Below are positions 23,095-32,754 of a DNA stretch of 64,000 nt, piece by piece. The notes under the pieces are model-generated. The model did no database searches and was not told the DNA's origin. It saw nothing but the letters and a program-made list of their open reading frames with translations. Positions within the stretch are counted from its first letter, which is position 1, and each line of letters begins with the position of its first letter. Source of the DNA: Multivorans sp965116445 (lineage in GTDB: Bacteria; Acidobacteriota; Thermoanaerobaculia; Multivoradales; Multivoraceae); contig OZ220688.1 of the NCBI GenBank assembly GCA_965116445.1, positions 2,604,001 to 2,668,000 on the forward strand. Direction: 5' to 3'. The position numbers were made by a program, and so were the translations under genes.

Positions 23095-23778
23095 ATGCAC
23101 CTCACCATTGTCATGCCTGTGCTCGAGGAAGAGGCCACGGTGCAGGCCGCGGTCAGCGCCGCCCGCCACCACTGCGACGATCTGATCGTCGTCGACGGAG
23201 GCAGCCGGGACCGCACGGTGGACCTGGCGCGGCATGCCGGCGCGAAGGTGGCGACGGCGCCCCGACCCGGGCGCGGGCTGCAACTGCGTACCGGCGCCGC
23301 TCTGGCGCTCGACGCCGGAACCGACGTGTTGCTGTTCCTGCACGCCGACACACGCCTCCCCGTATCCGCTCGAACCGCTATCGAACGAGCGCTGGCGGGC
23401 AACGCGGTCGGTGGCGGCTTTCTGGTCGACTTCGAACCGGCGCCGCCTCTCCTGCGTCTGGGCCGCGGCCTCGTCGACCTGCGCACCAGGAGACTGAGGG
23501 CGCCGCTCGGCGATCAGGCGCAGTTCGCCACCGCCGCGGCCTACACCGGCAGCGGCGGTTTCGCCGACCTTCCGATCCTCGAGGACCTGGACTTCATCCG
23601 CCGTCTCCGCCGGCAAGGATCGATCTCGATCATCTCCGAACGCGCCACCACTTCGTCACGCCGTTTCATCGAACGAGGGGTCGTTCGGACGGTGGCGACG
23701 AATTGGCTGATCTGGCTGTTGTTCGCGGCAGGTGTCAAGCCGACGCGTCTCGCGGGGCTCTACGCCCTGGTGCGCTGA
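23095..23778 (+). CDS. Family-2 glycosyltransferase (TIGR04283-like)
   Basis: GT-A-fold enzyme with MHLTIVMPVLEEEATVQAAV, DLIVVDGGSRDRTVDLAR, GRGLQLRTGAAL and a DxD-type LLFLHADTRLP. EDLDFIRRLRRQGSI near the end is the acidic acceptor motif region. Length (227) and the order of motifs match TIGR04283, a subgroup sometimes placed in arsenosugar or other glycan clusters. The sugar and acceptor are unknown. A C-terminal hydrophobic segment (NWLIWLLFAAGV) may touch the membrane. Start ATG at 23095, 60 bp from divergent moaC. Confidence 0.85.
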   Translation: MHLTIVMPVLEEEATVQAAVSAARHHCDDLIVVDGGSRDRTVDLARHAGAKVATAPRPGRGLQLRTGAALALDAGTDVLLFLHADTRLPVSARTAIERALAGNAVGGGFLVDFEPAPPLLRLGRGLVDLRTRRLRAPLGDQAQFATAAAYTGSGGFADLPILEDLDFIRRLRRQGSISIISERATTSSRRFIERGVVRTVATNWLIWLLFAAGVKPTRLAGLYALVR

Positions 23779-23788
23779 CAGCAGCTCA

Positions 23789-23816
23789 GGTGCGCCGGCC
23801 AGCAGGACGGCGCACC
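23789..23816. repeat. Hairpin related to the GGGTGCGCCG repeat family
   Basis: GGTGCGCCG at 23789-23797 and CGGCGCACC at 23808-23816 form a 9-bp inverted repeat. Read on the minus strand with the following bases it gives ACCGGGTGCGCCG, the family core. Confidence 0.55.
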
Positions 23817-23828
23817 CGGTTTCCCCTA

Positions 23829-23983
23829 AGTGCCCGTGCGGCCATTGGCCGCACGGGGTCACGCAGTTGTCTCGCCTTGGTGGCCAACTGGCCGCCGCGG
23901 CTCACTGCCTAGTGCCCGTGCGGCCATTGGCCGCACGGGGTCACACGCTTAGTGCCCGTGCGGCCACGGCCGCACGGGGTCAC
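23829..23983. repeat. Array of three hairpin repeats downstream of hup
   Basis: Three units at 23829-23862, 23911-23944 and 23951-23983. Each reads AGTGCCCGTGCGGCC, a short loop (ATT in the first two, a variant in the third), GGCCGCACGGGGTCAC. Each folds into a 10-bp stem CCGTGCGGCC/GGCCGCACGG. Between units 1 and 2 lies a different GC-rich hairpin. Spacers are unequal and there is no cas gene. Confidence 0.75.
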
Positions 23984-24035
23984 GCGCTTGTCTTCGCCTT
24001 GGCGGCCATTCGGCCGCCGCGTCGAAGACAAGCGC
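23984..24035 (-). terminator. Large hairpin immediately after the hup stop codon
   Basis: GCGCTTGTCTTCG (23984-23996) and CGAAGACAAGCGC (24023-24035) are a perfect 13-bp stem enclosing an inner hairpin GGCGGCC-ATT-CGGCCGCC. It abuts the hup stop codon. There is no T run, so it is not a classical intrinsic terminator; it may protect the transcript 3' end. Confidence 0.5.
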
Positions 24036-24311
24036 TTAGTTGAGCGCGTCCTTGAGGGGGCGGCTGACCTTGAAACGGACGCCGTTGCTCGCAGCGATCT
24101 GGATCGACTCGCCGGTCTTCGGGTTGCGGCCCATCCGGCCGGCCCGGTGCGAGACCGAGAAGCTCCCGAGGCCGGGCAGTTGCACACGATCACCGCTCTG
24201 CAGGTGCGCTGAAATGCTGTCGATCAGTGACTGGACGGCGTCCGCCGCCTGCTTCTTGCTCAAACCCGCGCCATCGGCGACGGCTTCTACGATGTCTGCC
24301 TTTCCGGCCAT
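24036..24311 (-). CDS. hup: HU-family DNA-binding protein
   Basis: Small nucleoid protein of 91 residues that bends DNA. Family pattern: MAGKADIVEAVADGAGLSKK, LPGLGSFSVSHRAGRMGRNP (the DNA-binding arm region), then GESIQIAASNGVRFKVSRPLK. It has its own promoter about 190 bp upstream. The 3' side is unusually rich in hairpins. HU versus IHF cannot be fully separated by eye, but it fits HU. Confidence 0.95.
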   Translation of the reverse strand: MAGKADIVEAVADGAGLSKKQAADAVQSLIDSISAHLQSGDRVQLPGLGSFSVSHRAGRMGRNPKTGESIQIAASNGVRFKVSRPLKDALN

Positions 24312-24611
24312 CTAGTGTGCTCCTTGGAGTCTTTGATGTGAACCCAACCCTTCGGCTGGGTGAATCGACCCTTCAGCCTTCATCCTGTACTGGGCCGGAC
24401 ACGGAACGTGATCTGGCGGCACTGGGAATCTCGCATTCGGGCTCGACTTCCGATACGCTCAGGAGTTTTTCGCAAGACTCCCTAACACCGGACAAATCTA
24501 GGCCAGAATGGGCCTCTTTGTCAACGGCGGCTTGGACTTGCGGTTGCCGTTACTCGTGCCGCCCGTCCAGTACGCCGCCTCCGGGATCGAGTGCCAGGCA
24601 GTGCCAGGTCT
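24312..24611. other. hup leader and intergenic region, no gene seen
   Basis: 300 bp between the hup start and the rsmB stop. It contains the predicted hup promoter (24495-24524) and, in the leader, a small hairpin on the minus strand, ACCCAGCCGAAGGGTTGGGT (24344-24362). No open frame here looks real. Confidence 0.55.
24495..24524 (-). promoter_or_regulatory. Predicted sigma-70 promoter of hup
   Basis: On the minus strand: TTGACA at 24524-24519, 18-bp spacer, TAGATT at 24500-24495. It implies a leader of about 175 nt, long for a 91-codon gene. Confidence 0.6.
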
Positions 24612-25946
24612 TCAGTCGCCCGTCCGCTCGAGCACCTGCACCGTGAAGCCGTCGTGATCGTCGGCCGGCAGGAGACGCCATGCGCCGGGGCCCGCGACGT
24701 GCTCCACCGCGGGTCGCCGAAGATCGTTCGCGAGGTCCCGGCGGCTAAAGCCGCTCCGGGACTCCAGGAAAGCCGCGGCCACGGCCTCGTTCTCCTCCGG
24801 CTCGATCGAACAGGTGATGACCACCAGCAGGCCCCCTGGACGAACGCATCCAGCCGCGCCCCGGACCATGGCCAACCCCTCCTCCGCAAGCCGTTCGATC
24901 TCGCCGGCGCTGATCCGCCATTTCAGTTCAGGATGCTTGCGCAACGTGCCGGTGCCACTGCACGGCAGGTCGACGACGACCCGGTCGAAGACGGCGCCGA
25001 AGGGGAGAGCCACGCCGTCCGCGGCCAGGAGCAGGGGCCGAATGCGGAGGCGGTCGGCGTTCCGCCGCATCGTGACCAGCCGCCGCAGGGACCGGTCGGC
25101 GGCGAGGCTGCGCACTTCCGGCTGCTCTGCCAGTAGAGCGAACGTCTTGCCCCCCGGCGCCGCGGCCACGTCCAACACCTTCTCTCCGGGCGCCGGCGGC
25201 GGCACGAGAGCGGCCAGTTGACTTGCCTCGTCCTGTACGTAGAAGCTGCCCTGTCGATAGGCATCCGACGTCAGCGGATTCCCCCACCGGACCGTCACGC
25301 AGTGCGGCGCCAGGACCGAGGGCTCCACTCCGACATCGTCGTCGATCAACAGCTCCGCCAGCGGAGCGCGGCCACCTCGATCCCGAAATGCCAGCAGGTG
25401 CAGCGGCTTCGGACGGTTGTTGGCGGCAAGCAGGGCGATCGTCCGCTCCTCGCCGTACACCTTCAACCAACGCTCGACCAGCAGGTCCGGGTGGGAGTAG
25501 TGGATTCCCAACCGCCTCGTCCGGTCGGCGCCATCGACCGGCCAGTCGTCGCGGCGGGGTGACCGGGCAATCCGTCGAAGCACGCCATTGACGAAGCTGG
25601 CGCCACCCGCGTGGGTGCGGCTTCCCGCCTGTTCAACCGCCTCGTTGACCGCGGCGTGGGCCGGCACGCGGTCCAGAAAGAAGAGTTGATAGGCGCCGAT
25701 CCGGAGCGGCGCCAGCAGGGCCCGCTGAATGCGGTCCAGCGGTCTCCGCGAAGCGGCGACCAGCACATGGTCGATGAACCGAAGCCAGCGCAGCGTGCCC
25801 AACACGAGTTCCCGCAGCAGCCCGTGGTCGCGCGGGTCGCAGCGCTCCAGGGCGCCGTCGAGAAACGTCGACACAGGGGCGCGCGAATCCAGAGTCCGCT
25901 CGAGCACGAAGGCCGCCGATTCCCGCACCTTGGCGTGCGCCGTCAT
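24612..25946 (-). CDS. rsmB: 16S rRNA cytosine-C5 methyltransferase RsmB
   Basis: SAM-dependent enzyme methylating C967 of 16S rRNA. The N-terminal NusB-like RNA-binding domain covers about residues 1-140 (HGLLRELVLGTLRWLRFIDH). The Rossmann methyltransferase domain has VLDVAAAPGGKTFALLA, then VVVDLPCSGTGTLRKHPELK and LLVVITCSIEPEENE; the cysteines in DLPCSG and ITCSIEP are the expected catalytic pair. ATG at 25946 gives 444 residues, close to the family length; longer readings run into fmt. 62 bp from fmt, same strand. Confidence 0.94.
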   Translation of the reverse strand: MTAHAKVRESAAFVLERTLDSRAPVSTFLDGALERCDPRDHGLLRELVLGTLRWLRFIDHVLVAASRRPLDRIQRALLAPLRIGAYQLFFLDRVPAHAAVNEAVEQAGSRTHAGGASFVNGVLRRIARSPRRDDWPVDGADRTRRLGIHYSHPDLLVERWLKVYGEERTIALLAANNRPKPLHLLAFRDRGGRAPLAELLIDDDVGVEPSVLAPHCVTVRWGNPLTSDAYRQGSFYVQDEASQLAALVPPPAPGEKVLDVAAAPGGKTFALLAEQPEVRSLAADRSLRRLVTMRRNADRLRIRPLLLAADGVALPFGAVFDRVVVDLPCSGTGTLRKHPELKWRISAGEIERLAEEGLAMVRGAAGCVRPGGLLVVITCSIEPEENEAVAAAFLESRSGFSRRDLANDLRRPAVEHVAGPGAWRLLPADDHDGFTVQVLERTGD

Positions 25947-26008
25947 CGCCGTATCCCGCCGGCGCCAGCCACCGCGGGGTTCCAGATTCCGGATGGCCCG
26001 CCGGCGAC

Positions 26009-27007
26009 TCACTCCGCCGTACCGAAGCGCTCGCCCACGGCGAGTCGCAGTCCGTTGATCAGATCCAGACCGCCGATCTGCCGGCCACCCGGTCGCTGCA
26101 CCCGACAGAGCGCCAGCGCGGACGAGCCGCCGCAACGGACCACCGGCAACCGTCCGATTCCCTCGACTTTGCGGCAGCCGAGGAACGCCCCCGGACGATC
26201 GAGATCGCCCCGTACCTCGACTGGGTCAAACGAGGCCAACGGCCGCGAGGCGACGATCCGTACCGCCTCACCGCGAAGCCTGCTTCGCGATCCGGGCCAT
26301 GGCTCGTAGGCCCGTACCCGCCAGGCGATCTCTCCAGCCTGCCCGCTCCAGTCCACGATGCCGTCCTCTGAACGCAGCATCGGAGCAAGGGTCGCCGCCG
26401 CGTCGCACTGCGCCCGGGGCTCGACTGCTCCTGCTTCAAGCGCCTCGAGCGTGCGGAGGAGAAGCGCCGCGCCGGTCGCGGCCAATCGCGGTGACAGCTC
26501 GCCGGCGGTTTCGTCCTCGCCGATCGAAACCTCTTCCTGAAGCAGGATCGGCCCGCTGTCCAGACCTTCCTCCATGACCATCGTCGTCACACCGGTCGTC
26601 CCCTCTCCAGCCGCTATCGCCGCCTGAATCGGCGAAGCGCCGCGCCAGGCCGGCAGCAGGGACGCATGAATGTTCACACAGCCGCCCGCCGGCAGTTCGA
26701 GCAGGGCACGCGGAAAGATGCGGCCGTACGCCGCTACCACGGCGAGGTCCAGGTCCAGGTCGCGCAGCCGGCCGAGAAAGTCCGCGCCGCGAACGCCCGC
26801 AGGCTGTAGCAGATCGACGCCCCGGTCGATCGCCCAGCGAGCCACGGGCGGTTGCGACAGACGGCCGCCGCGACCCGCCCGGCGCGCCGGCTGGCTGACG
26901 ACGACGACCGGTCGCCGGCCAGCCGCCTCCAGGGCACAAAGAGCCGGAACCGCAAACTCGGGCGTGCCGAAGAACGCGATGCGGTTGAGTGTTCGCGGCG
27001 CAGCCAT
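26009..27007 (-). CDS. fmt: Methionyl-tRNA formyltransferase
   Basis: Formylates initiator Met-tRNA. N-terminal formyltransferase domain: RIAFFGTPEFAVPALCAL, then CVNIHASLLPAWRGASPIQA, which holds the catalytic Asn-His. MVMEEGLDSGPILLQEEV follows, with the catalytic Asp. The C-terminal tRNA-binding barrel begins near residue 210. 332 residues, slightly long. It lies between ftsK and rsmB; fmt-rsmB is a common pairing, usually with def, which is absent here. Confidence 0.95.
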   Translation of the reverse strand: MAAPRTLNRIAFFGTPEFAVPALCALEAAGRRPVVVVSQPARRAGRGGRLSQPPVARWAIDRGVDLLQPAGVRGADFLGRLRDLDLDLAVVAAYGRIFPRALLELPAGGCVNIHASLLPAWRGASPIQAAIAAGEGTTGVTTMVMEEGLDSGPILLQEEVSIGEDETAGELSPRLAATGAALLLRTLEALEAGAVEPRAQCDAAATLAPMLRSEDGIVDWSGQAGEIAWRVRAYEPWPGSRSRLRGEAVRIVASRPLASFDPVEVRGDLDRPGAFLGCRKVEGIGRLPVVRCGGSSALALCRVQRPGGRQIGGLDLINGLRLAVGERFGTAE

Positions 27008-27069
27008 GATGCCCGGGAGACTACGCGACCCGCCGGCTGTAGCGGTCCCGCTCCCGACGGGCAGTGCTT

Positions 27070-29445
27070 CTACTCGAAGGCGATCTGCGACTGCTCGATC
27101 TCTTCAAAGAAGTCAGGCGGCACGAGAACGTCGCGCGGCTTGCTGCCCTGCGCCGGCCCCAGGATTCCGTCCTGTTCCATCAGGTCGACCAGGCGGGAGG
27201 CACGGGAGAAACCGACCCTCATGCGACGCTGCAGGAAACTCGCCGAACCCATCCGTTCCGAGACGACCAGTCGCGCCGCCTCGTCGTAGAGCGCGTCTCC
27301 GCCGCCGTGCCCACCATTCGCAGCCGCCCGGTCTTCCGCCGGCGGCTCCAGCACCGCCGGATCCAGATTGGGCTGGCCCTGGCGCTTGAGCCAGCGAACC
27401 AGCGCCGCGGTCTCCTGCTCGGTGACGTAGGCGCCGTGCAGCCGGATCGTGCGGCCACTGCCGGGCGGCATGAACAGCATGTCGCCCTTGCCAAGCAGCT
27501 TCTCCGCTCCGACCTGATCGAGGATGGTGCGCGAGTCGTGTCGCGTGGCGGCGGCGTACGAGAGCCGGCACGGGAAATTCGCCTTGATCGTTCCGGTCAG
27601 CACGTCCACCGACGGGCGCTGGGTGGCGACGATCAGGTGGATACCTACGGCCCGGGCCATCTGGGCAAGCCGCGCGATCGAGGTCTCGACCTCGGACGAA
27701 GCGACCATCATCAGGTCGGCCAGTTCGTCGATCACGATCACGTAGTACGGAAGCGGCTCGAACTCGCGCGGCTCGACAGGTTCGTCCGCGTCTTCATCGC
27801 GGAGACGCAGGCGCCGGGCCACTTCCGGATCCGCGATCGCCTGGTTGTAGAAAGCGATCGATCGGACGTGCACCTCCGCCAGCAGCCGGTAGCGCCGCTC
27901 CATCTCCGCCACCGCCCACCGAAGCGCGTTCGCGGCCTGTTTGGGCTCCACGACGACAGCGGTCTTGAGGTGCGGAATGTCGGCGTACACCCCCAGTTCG
28001 ATCCGCTTCGGATCGATCAGGATGAACTGGACCTCGTCGCTCCGCGCCTTGTACAGGATCGACGTCAGCATCCCCTGCAGGCCGACGCTCTTGCCGGCAC
28101 CGGTGGCGCCCGCGACCAGCAGGTGCGGCATCTTCGTCAGGTCCGCGTAGTACGGCTCGCCACGCAGGGTCCGACCCAGGGCCATCGTCAGCGGCGACTC
28201 GCTCTCCCGGAACTCGGGAGCGTCCACAAGGCGCCCCAGCGGAATGACCGTTCGCCGCCTGTTCGGCACTTCGATACCGAGCGTGGAGCGGCCGGGCATG
28301 CGATCGATCCGGATTGCTTCCGCCTTCAGTGAGAGGGCCAGATCGTCCTGCAGATTGACGATCTGGGCGACCTTGACACCCGGCGCCGGCTGGAACTCGA
28401 AGACCGTGATCACTGGACCGGGACTGATCCCCTCGACCGTTCCCTCGACACCGAACTCCGCACAACGAGCGCAGATCAGTTCGCCAAGCTTGCGGAGCTC
28501 ATCCTCGTTGACTTCCGCGTTCACTTCCTCGCAGTACAGCAGATCGTTCGGGGGCAGTTCCGGGCTCTCGGCGGTCTGTCCGGTCGCCCCGTTTCTTGCC
28601 CCGGCGAGCGGGGACGCAGGTGGATTCAGCTTCGGCGCCGCTGCGGCAGACGCTGACTCCGCCGGCCCCGCGGGCTTCGGCGCGGCGACCTCGACCTTCC
28701 TGTCCGGAACCGCCTCTCGGAGCGTGAGTTCCTGGAGCGGTGAATCGGAGGCTAGCGCGGCCGGGGCCGTCTTCGCTCGACGGCCGGCCTTCTTCTTCCT
28801 GGCGACCTTCCGGCCACGCCTCAGTTTCCCCCTGAAGAGAACGGCGAGTTCCTTCAGCCGGCCCAGGGTGCCGACCAGCCACTCCGCGAGGCTGCCTCGC
28901 ATGGTCAGCGCGATGCCGAAAACAAGCCCGAACACGGCAATCACCGCGGCGCCAATGACCCCCAATTGGCTCTGAATGCCGCCGGAGATCGTGGACCCCA
29001 CGAGACCACCGGCGACGAGCGGTTCGCCGCGGACCTGTACCTCTCTGACAGCGAGGTCGATCAGGGTCGGCAACGCGAGCAGGGCGACCACGATGCCTGC
29101 ACCCTGCAGCAGCGAAGGGAAGCCGGCGCGCGCGCGAACGAGTCGGTAGCCCAGGACGAGAACCGCCAACGCCACGGCCAGGACCGAAAGCCCCAGAACC
29201 CCGTAACCGGCAGCCGCGACCTGGGCGCCGACCGGACCGATCAGGTTCCCGGTCTCGCCTGAGTCCGCGCCGCTCCGCAAGAAACTGGGATCGCTCGGCT
29301 GGTAGCTCAGCAGGCTGAGCAGGAGCAGCGCACCCAGGGCGAGCAGGAGGAGACCGACCAGTTCGACGCTCTTGCCCGCCGGCAACCCGCCAAGACCGAA
29401 TCGTCGAGCAACATTGTCCGAGCGGATCACCGGTGCACTCCGCAA
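27070..29445 (-). CDS. ftsK: DNA translocase FtsK/SpoIIIE
   Basis: Septal motor that pumps chromosome ends into daughter cells. About four membrane helices lie within residues 25-185. A basic and Ala/Pro-rich linker follows, then the RecA-like motor with Walker A GATGAGKS (Lys452) and Walker B YYVIVIDELADLM. The C-terminal winged-helix gamma domain, about residues 725-791, has SASFLQRRMRVGFSRASRLV and would read polar guide sequences. 791 residues, typical of the SpoIIIE-size class. The 229-bp upstream gap is locally AT-rich and likely holds its promoter. Confidence 0.96.
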   Translation of the reverse strand: MRSAPVIRSDNVARRFGLGGLPAGKSVELVGLLLLALGALLLLSLLSYQPSDPSFLRSGADSGETGNLIGPVGAQVAAAGYGVLGLSVLAVALAVLVLGYRLVRARAGFPSLLQGAGIVVALLALPTLIDLAVREVQVRGEPLVAGGLVGSTISGGIQSQLGVIGAAVIAVFGLVFGIALTMRGSLAEWLVGTLGRLKELAVLFRGKLRRGRKVARKKKAGRRAKTAPAALASDSPLQELTLREAVPDRKVEVAAPKPAGPAESASAAAAPKLNPPASPLAGARNGATGQTAESPELPPNDLLYCEEVNAEVNEDELRKLGELICARCAEFGVEGTVEGISPGPVITVFEFQPAPGVKVAQIVNLQDDLALSLKAEAIRIDRMPGRSTLGIEVPNRRRTVIPLGRLVDAPEFRESESPLTMALGRTLRGEPYYADLTKMPHLLVAGATGAGKSVGLQGMLTSILYKARSDEVQFILIDPKRIELGVYADIPHLKTAVVVEPKQAANALRWAVAEMERRYRLLAEVHVRSIAFYNQAIADPEVARRLRLRDEDADEPVEPREFEPLPYYVIVIDELADLMMVASSEVETSIARLAQMARAVGIHLIVATQRPSVDVLTGTIKANFPCRLSYAAATRHDSRTILDQVGAEKLLGKGDMLFMPPGSGRTIRLHGAYVTEQETAALVRWLKRQGQPNLDPAVLEPPAEDRAAANGGHGGGDALYDEAARLVVSERMGSASFLQRRMRVGFSRASRLVDLMEQDGILGPAQGSKPRDVLVPPDFFEEIEQSQIAFE

Positions 29446-29674
29446 GCAGTCATGGTGGAAACATGCACGGGCTACTGATTGTAGCCGATAAACAATATGA
29501 GGATATGCAGAACTATTGACTGAGCCTGAGCGGGCCGGCTCGTGTGGCGGGCCGCTCTTCCCCGGGCGCGGCTCGTCGCCGCCCCTTCACGAGGCCGCGT
29601 CGGTACGCTCGCTTCGAGTCCAGTGCCGTTGCATCTGGTCGACGGCGGCAAGGACGAGCACGGCCTGCGACGCC

Positions 29675-32600
29675 TCAGTAGCTGAACCCGTCGAAGCGCA
29701 CCCGAAAGAACAGGGAGTAGAGAACCGGCACCACGCCAAGGGTCAGCATCGTGGCGCCCAGCAGGCCGAAGATGATCGCGATGGCCATCGGCGCCCACAT
29801 CGGTCCGCCGCCGAACCAGAGCGGAAGCAGCCCGGCGACCGTGGTGGCGGTGGTGAGCAGGATCGGCCGGAAACGCCCCTGCGCCGCTTCCACGATGGCC
29901 CGCGGCGGCGCCAAGCCGTTGTCTTCGATCTCGATGCGGATACGGTCGATCAGCACGATCGCGTTGTTGATGATGACGCCGGCCAGCGCGATGACGCCGA
30001 GCAGGGTCATGAAGCCGAAGTAGGACCGCGCCAGGAGCAGGCCGGCGACCACGCCGATCAGGCCGAGCGGGATGGCGAGCAGAATGATGGCGGTCCGGCG
30101 GATCGAGTTGAACTGGCCGACGAGCAGCATGAGGATGATCAGTCCGGCGACGGGCAACTGCTCGGCGATCGACCGGTTGGCCCGCACCGAGGTCTCCTCC
30201 TCGCCCCCGAATTCGTAGCGATAGCCGGGAGGCCAGCCGGCCTGCTCGGCGTCGAGCCAGGGCCGCAGGCCCGCGACCACGTCGGAGGCGACCGCGCCCG
30301 GCGCGAGTTCGGAAGAGACGGTGACCGTCTTCAGCCGTCCGCGGCGGCGGATGGTCGAGGGTTGCCAGGCCACCGAAACGTCGGCGACCTGGAGCAGCGG
30401 TACGGACGCGCCGGTCGCCTGCGCGTAGACGTTCAGGCCATCGAGCCTGGTCGCGTCGGTGCGGCTCGCCAGGGTCGAGCGCAGGGTGACCGGAATGATC
30501 GCTTCGCCTTCGCGGTACTGCGTCGTCTCGATGCCGCTCAAGGCGGTCTGCAGCGAAACGGCGACGTCCTGGTTCGTCACCCCGGCCCTCCGGGCGCGCG
30601 GCTGGTCCACGGCGACCACCAGTTTCTTGCTGCGGGCGCCCCAGTCGTCCGTGACGGCGGCGGCGCCGGGAATCGAGCGAAGTTCCGCCTTCACGGCATC
30701 GACGAGGTCGAAGAGACGGTCCTGCTCACGGCCCGACAGCCGCACCTGGACCGGCGCGCTCACCGGCGGTCCGAGCTGCAGCGGATTCAGCTTGACGTCG
30801 AGCTCCGGGAAGCGCTCGCGGCAGAACGCGGCGAGCCGCGGAATGAGTTCGTCGACGATGACGCTTCGGCTCGTTGCGTTCAGCAGGGAGAAGGCGTACT
30901 GGGGGTTGGGAGGCTGGGGATTGTGTCCGAGGTAGAAGCGCGGCCCGCCGTTGCCGACGAAGGTCGCCCAGTTCAGGATCCCTTCGGACGCCTCGCCGGC
31001 GGACAACTCCGCGGCGATGAACCCGTCCACCGCTTCCACCACCTCCAGCGTCCGCTCGATGGAGGCGCCCGAAGGCAGCTCGTACTCCGCGGTGAAGACC
31101 GCCCTGTCCGATGGCGGGAAGAAGACGTTCGGGAGCGCCCGAAAGCCCTGGACGGCGAGCAGAAAGACGCCGGCCACGGCGGCCAGGGTGAGCGTCGGGC
31201 GGCGCAGGCAGCCGACCAGGAGGCCGCGGTACGCGCGGTACGGCCGCCCGGCGAACCGCACGCCGGTCGGGGCCGGCCGGACCTTGAGGAAGAGCACGCA
31301 GAGAAGGGGCGTCATCGTCAGCGACAGCAGCCACGACGAGAGCAGGGCGATCGTGATCACCTGGAAGAGCGGCGCGGTGTATTCCCCGGTTGTCGACCGC
31401 GCCAGGGCGATGGGCAAGAAAGCCGCGGCCGTGGTCAGCGACGAGATCAGCAGGGGCGCCCGCAGCTCCCGCGCCGCGCCGACCGCCGCCTCCACCCGGC
31501 GGTCCCCGGCCGCCATCCGGACCATGATCGACTCGGCCATCACGATCGCGTTGTCCACGAGCATGCCGAGCGCGATGATCAGGGCGGCCAGCGACATCTG
31601 GTCGAGTCCGATGCCGAGAAAGGCCATCACCAGCAGCGACGCGATCATCGCCATCGGCACGAGAGCGGCAACCACCAGGCCGGTCCGGGGGCCGAGGAAG
31701 AGCAGCATGACGACCAGGACGATGGCGACGGCCTGCCCGAGGTTGGCCACGAACTCGCGCACCTTGCGGTCGACGACCTCCGGCTGGAAGACGACGACAT
31801 CGAAGTCGACGCCGATCGGGTAGACGCTCCGCAAGCGCTCGATCTCCCGCGCGACCCCTTCTCCGAGCGTGATCATGTTGCCGCCGTCGCGCATCGCTAC
31901 GCCGATTGCGAGCGCGGGGACGGCGGAGGCGTAGACGCGACTCGCCGGCGGCGCCGCGTAGCCGCGGGAGATCTCGGCCAGATCCTCGAGGAAGACGATC
32001 TCCGGCCGGCCCGGAAGCCGGACCACGGTTCGCCGCAGATCGGCGACGGACTCGAAGTTCCCGGTCGGCTCGAGTGCGATGCGCTCCACGCCGGTTCGAA
32101 TGGCGCCGCCCGGAATGATGATGTTGGCGCTCTCGAGAATCGACCGGAGCTGCAACGGCGACAGTCCCAGCTCCGCCAGCCGCGCGTTGTCGTAGTCGAC
32201 GAAGATCCGCTCGTCCTGCGCGCCGTGGATGTCGACCTCGGCGACGTCGGAAACCCGGAGGAGTTCGTCGCGCACCTCGTCCGCCACCAGCTTCAGCTCG
32301 GCCCAGGAGTAGCCGTCGCCGGTCAGCATGATCACGATTCCGAAGACGTCGCCGAACTCGTCGTTCACCCGCGGCCCGATCACGCCTTCCGGAAGATCGC
32401 CCGCCGCCCGTTCCACCTTGCGACGCAGGCCGTCCCAGATCGGCCGCATGTCGTCGAACTCGTCGCGGACGTGGACCATGACGATCGACACGCCGGTCTT
32501 CGACGTCGAGGCGATGAAGTCGATCTCCGGAAGCTCCTGGATCGCCTCCTCGAGCGGGTCGGTGACGAGCTCTTCGATTCGCTCCGGGCTCGCGCCCGGA

Positions 32601-32752
32601 AAGAGCGTCAGCACCTGGGCCGCGCGGATGGTGAAGCCCGGATCCTCGGCCCGCGACATTCCCCGGTACGCCGCCAGGCCGCCGGCGAGCAACAGCAGCA
32701 GGGCGACCGCGGTGATCCGGTTCTTCTCGATCGCAAGGCGGGTCAGGTCCAA
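29675..32752 (-). CDS. RND efflux transporter, inner-membrane permease (AcrB/HAE1-like)
   Basis: Proton-driven pump of 1025 residues in the inner membrane. It has the usual two halves: helix 1 near residue 15, a large periplasmic loop, helices 2-6 (from VRAFVANLG-like region near 335), and the second repeat ending in a terminal helix bundle. Helix 4 carries LVDNAIVMAES with Asp400, a proton-relay position; the neighbouring residue is Asn where AcrB has a second Asp. GEYTAPLFQVI and PLLCVLFLK are family segments. The TTG start lies 2 nt after the MFP stop. Substrate unknown; antibiotic, lipid or solvent export are all possible. Confidence 0.93.
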   Translation of the reverse strand: MDLTRLAIEKNRITAVALLLLLAGGLAAYRGMSRAEDPGFTIRAAQVLTLFPGASPERIEELVTDPLEEAIQELPEIDFIASTSKTGVSIVMVHVRDEFDDMRPIWDGLRRKVERAAGDLPEGVIGPRVNDEFGDVFGIVIMLTGDGYSWAELKLVADEVRDELLRVSDVAEVDIHGAQDERIFVDYDNARLAELGLSPLQLRSILESANIIIPGGAIRTGVERIALEPTGNFESVADLRRTVVRLPGRPEIVFLEDLAEISRGYAAPPASRVYASAVPALAIGVAMRDGGNMITLGEGVAREIERLRSVYPIGVDFDVVVFQPEVVDRKVREFVANLGQAVAIVLVVMLLFLGPRTGLVVAALVPMAMIASLLVMAFLGIGLDQMSLAALIIALGMLVDNAIVMAESIMVRMAAGDRRVEAAVGAARELRAPLLISSLTTAAAFLPIALARSTTGEYTAPLFQVITIALLSSWLLSLTMTPLLCVLFLKVRPAPTGVRFAGRPYRAYRGLLVGCLRRPTLTLAAVAGVFLLAVQGFRALPNVFFPPSDRAVFTAEYELPSGASIERTLEVVEAVDGFIAAELSAGEASEGILNWATFVGNGGPRFYLGHNPQPPNPQYAFSLLNATSRSVIVDELIPRLAAFCRERFPELDVKLNPLQLGPPVSAPVQVRLSGREQDRLFDLVDAVKAELRSIPGAAAVTDDWGARSKKLVVAVDQPRARRAGVTNQDVAVSLQTALSGIETTQYREGEAIIPVTLRSTLASRTDATRLDGLNVYAQATGASVPLLQVADVSVAWQPSTIRRRGRLKTVTVSSELAPGAVASDVVAGLRPWLDAEQAGWPPGYRYEFGGEEETSVRANRSIAEQLPVAGLIILMLLVGQFNSIRRTAIILLAIPLGLIGVVAGLLLARSYFGFMTLLGVIALAGVIINNAIVLIDRIRIEIEDNGLAPPRAIVEAAQGRFRPILLTTATTVAGLLPLWFGGGPMWAPMAIAIIFGLLGATMLTLGVVPVLYSLFFRVRFDGFSY

Positions 32753-32754
32753 CG

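Noticed and set aside
23829..23983. CRISPR-like array
   Set aside because: The units are self-complementary hairpins, the spacers are unequal and partly repeated, only three units exist, and there are no cas genes.
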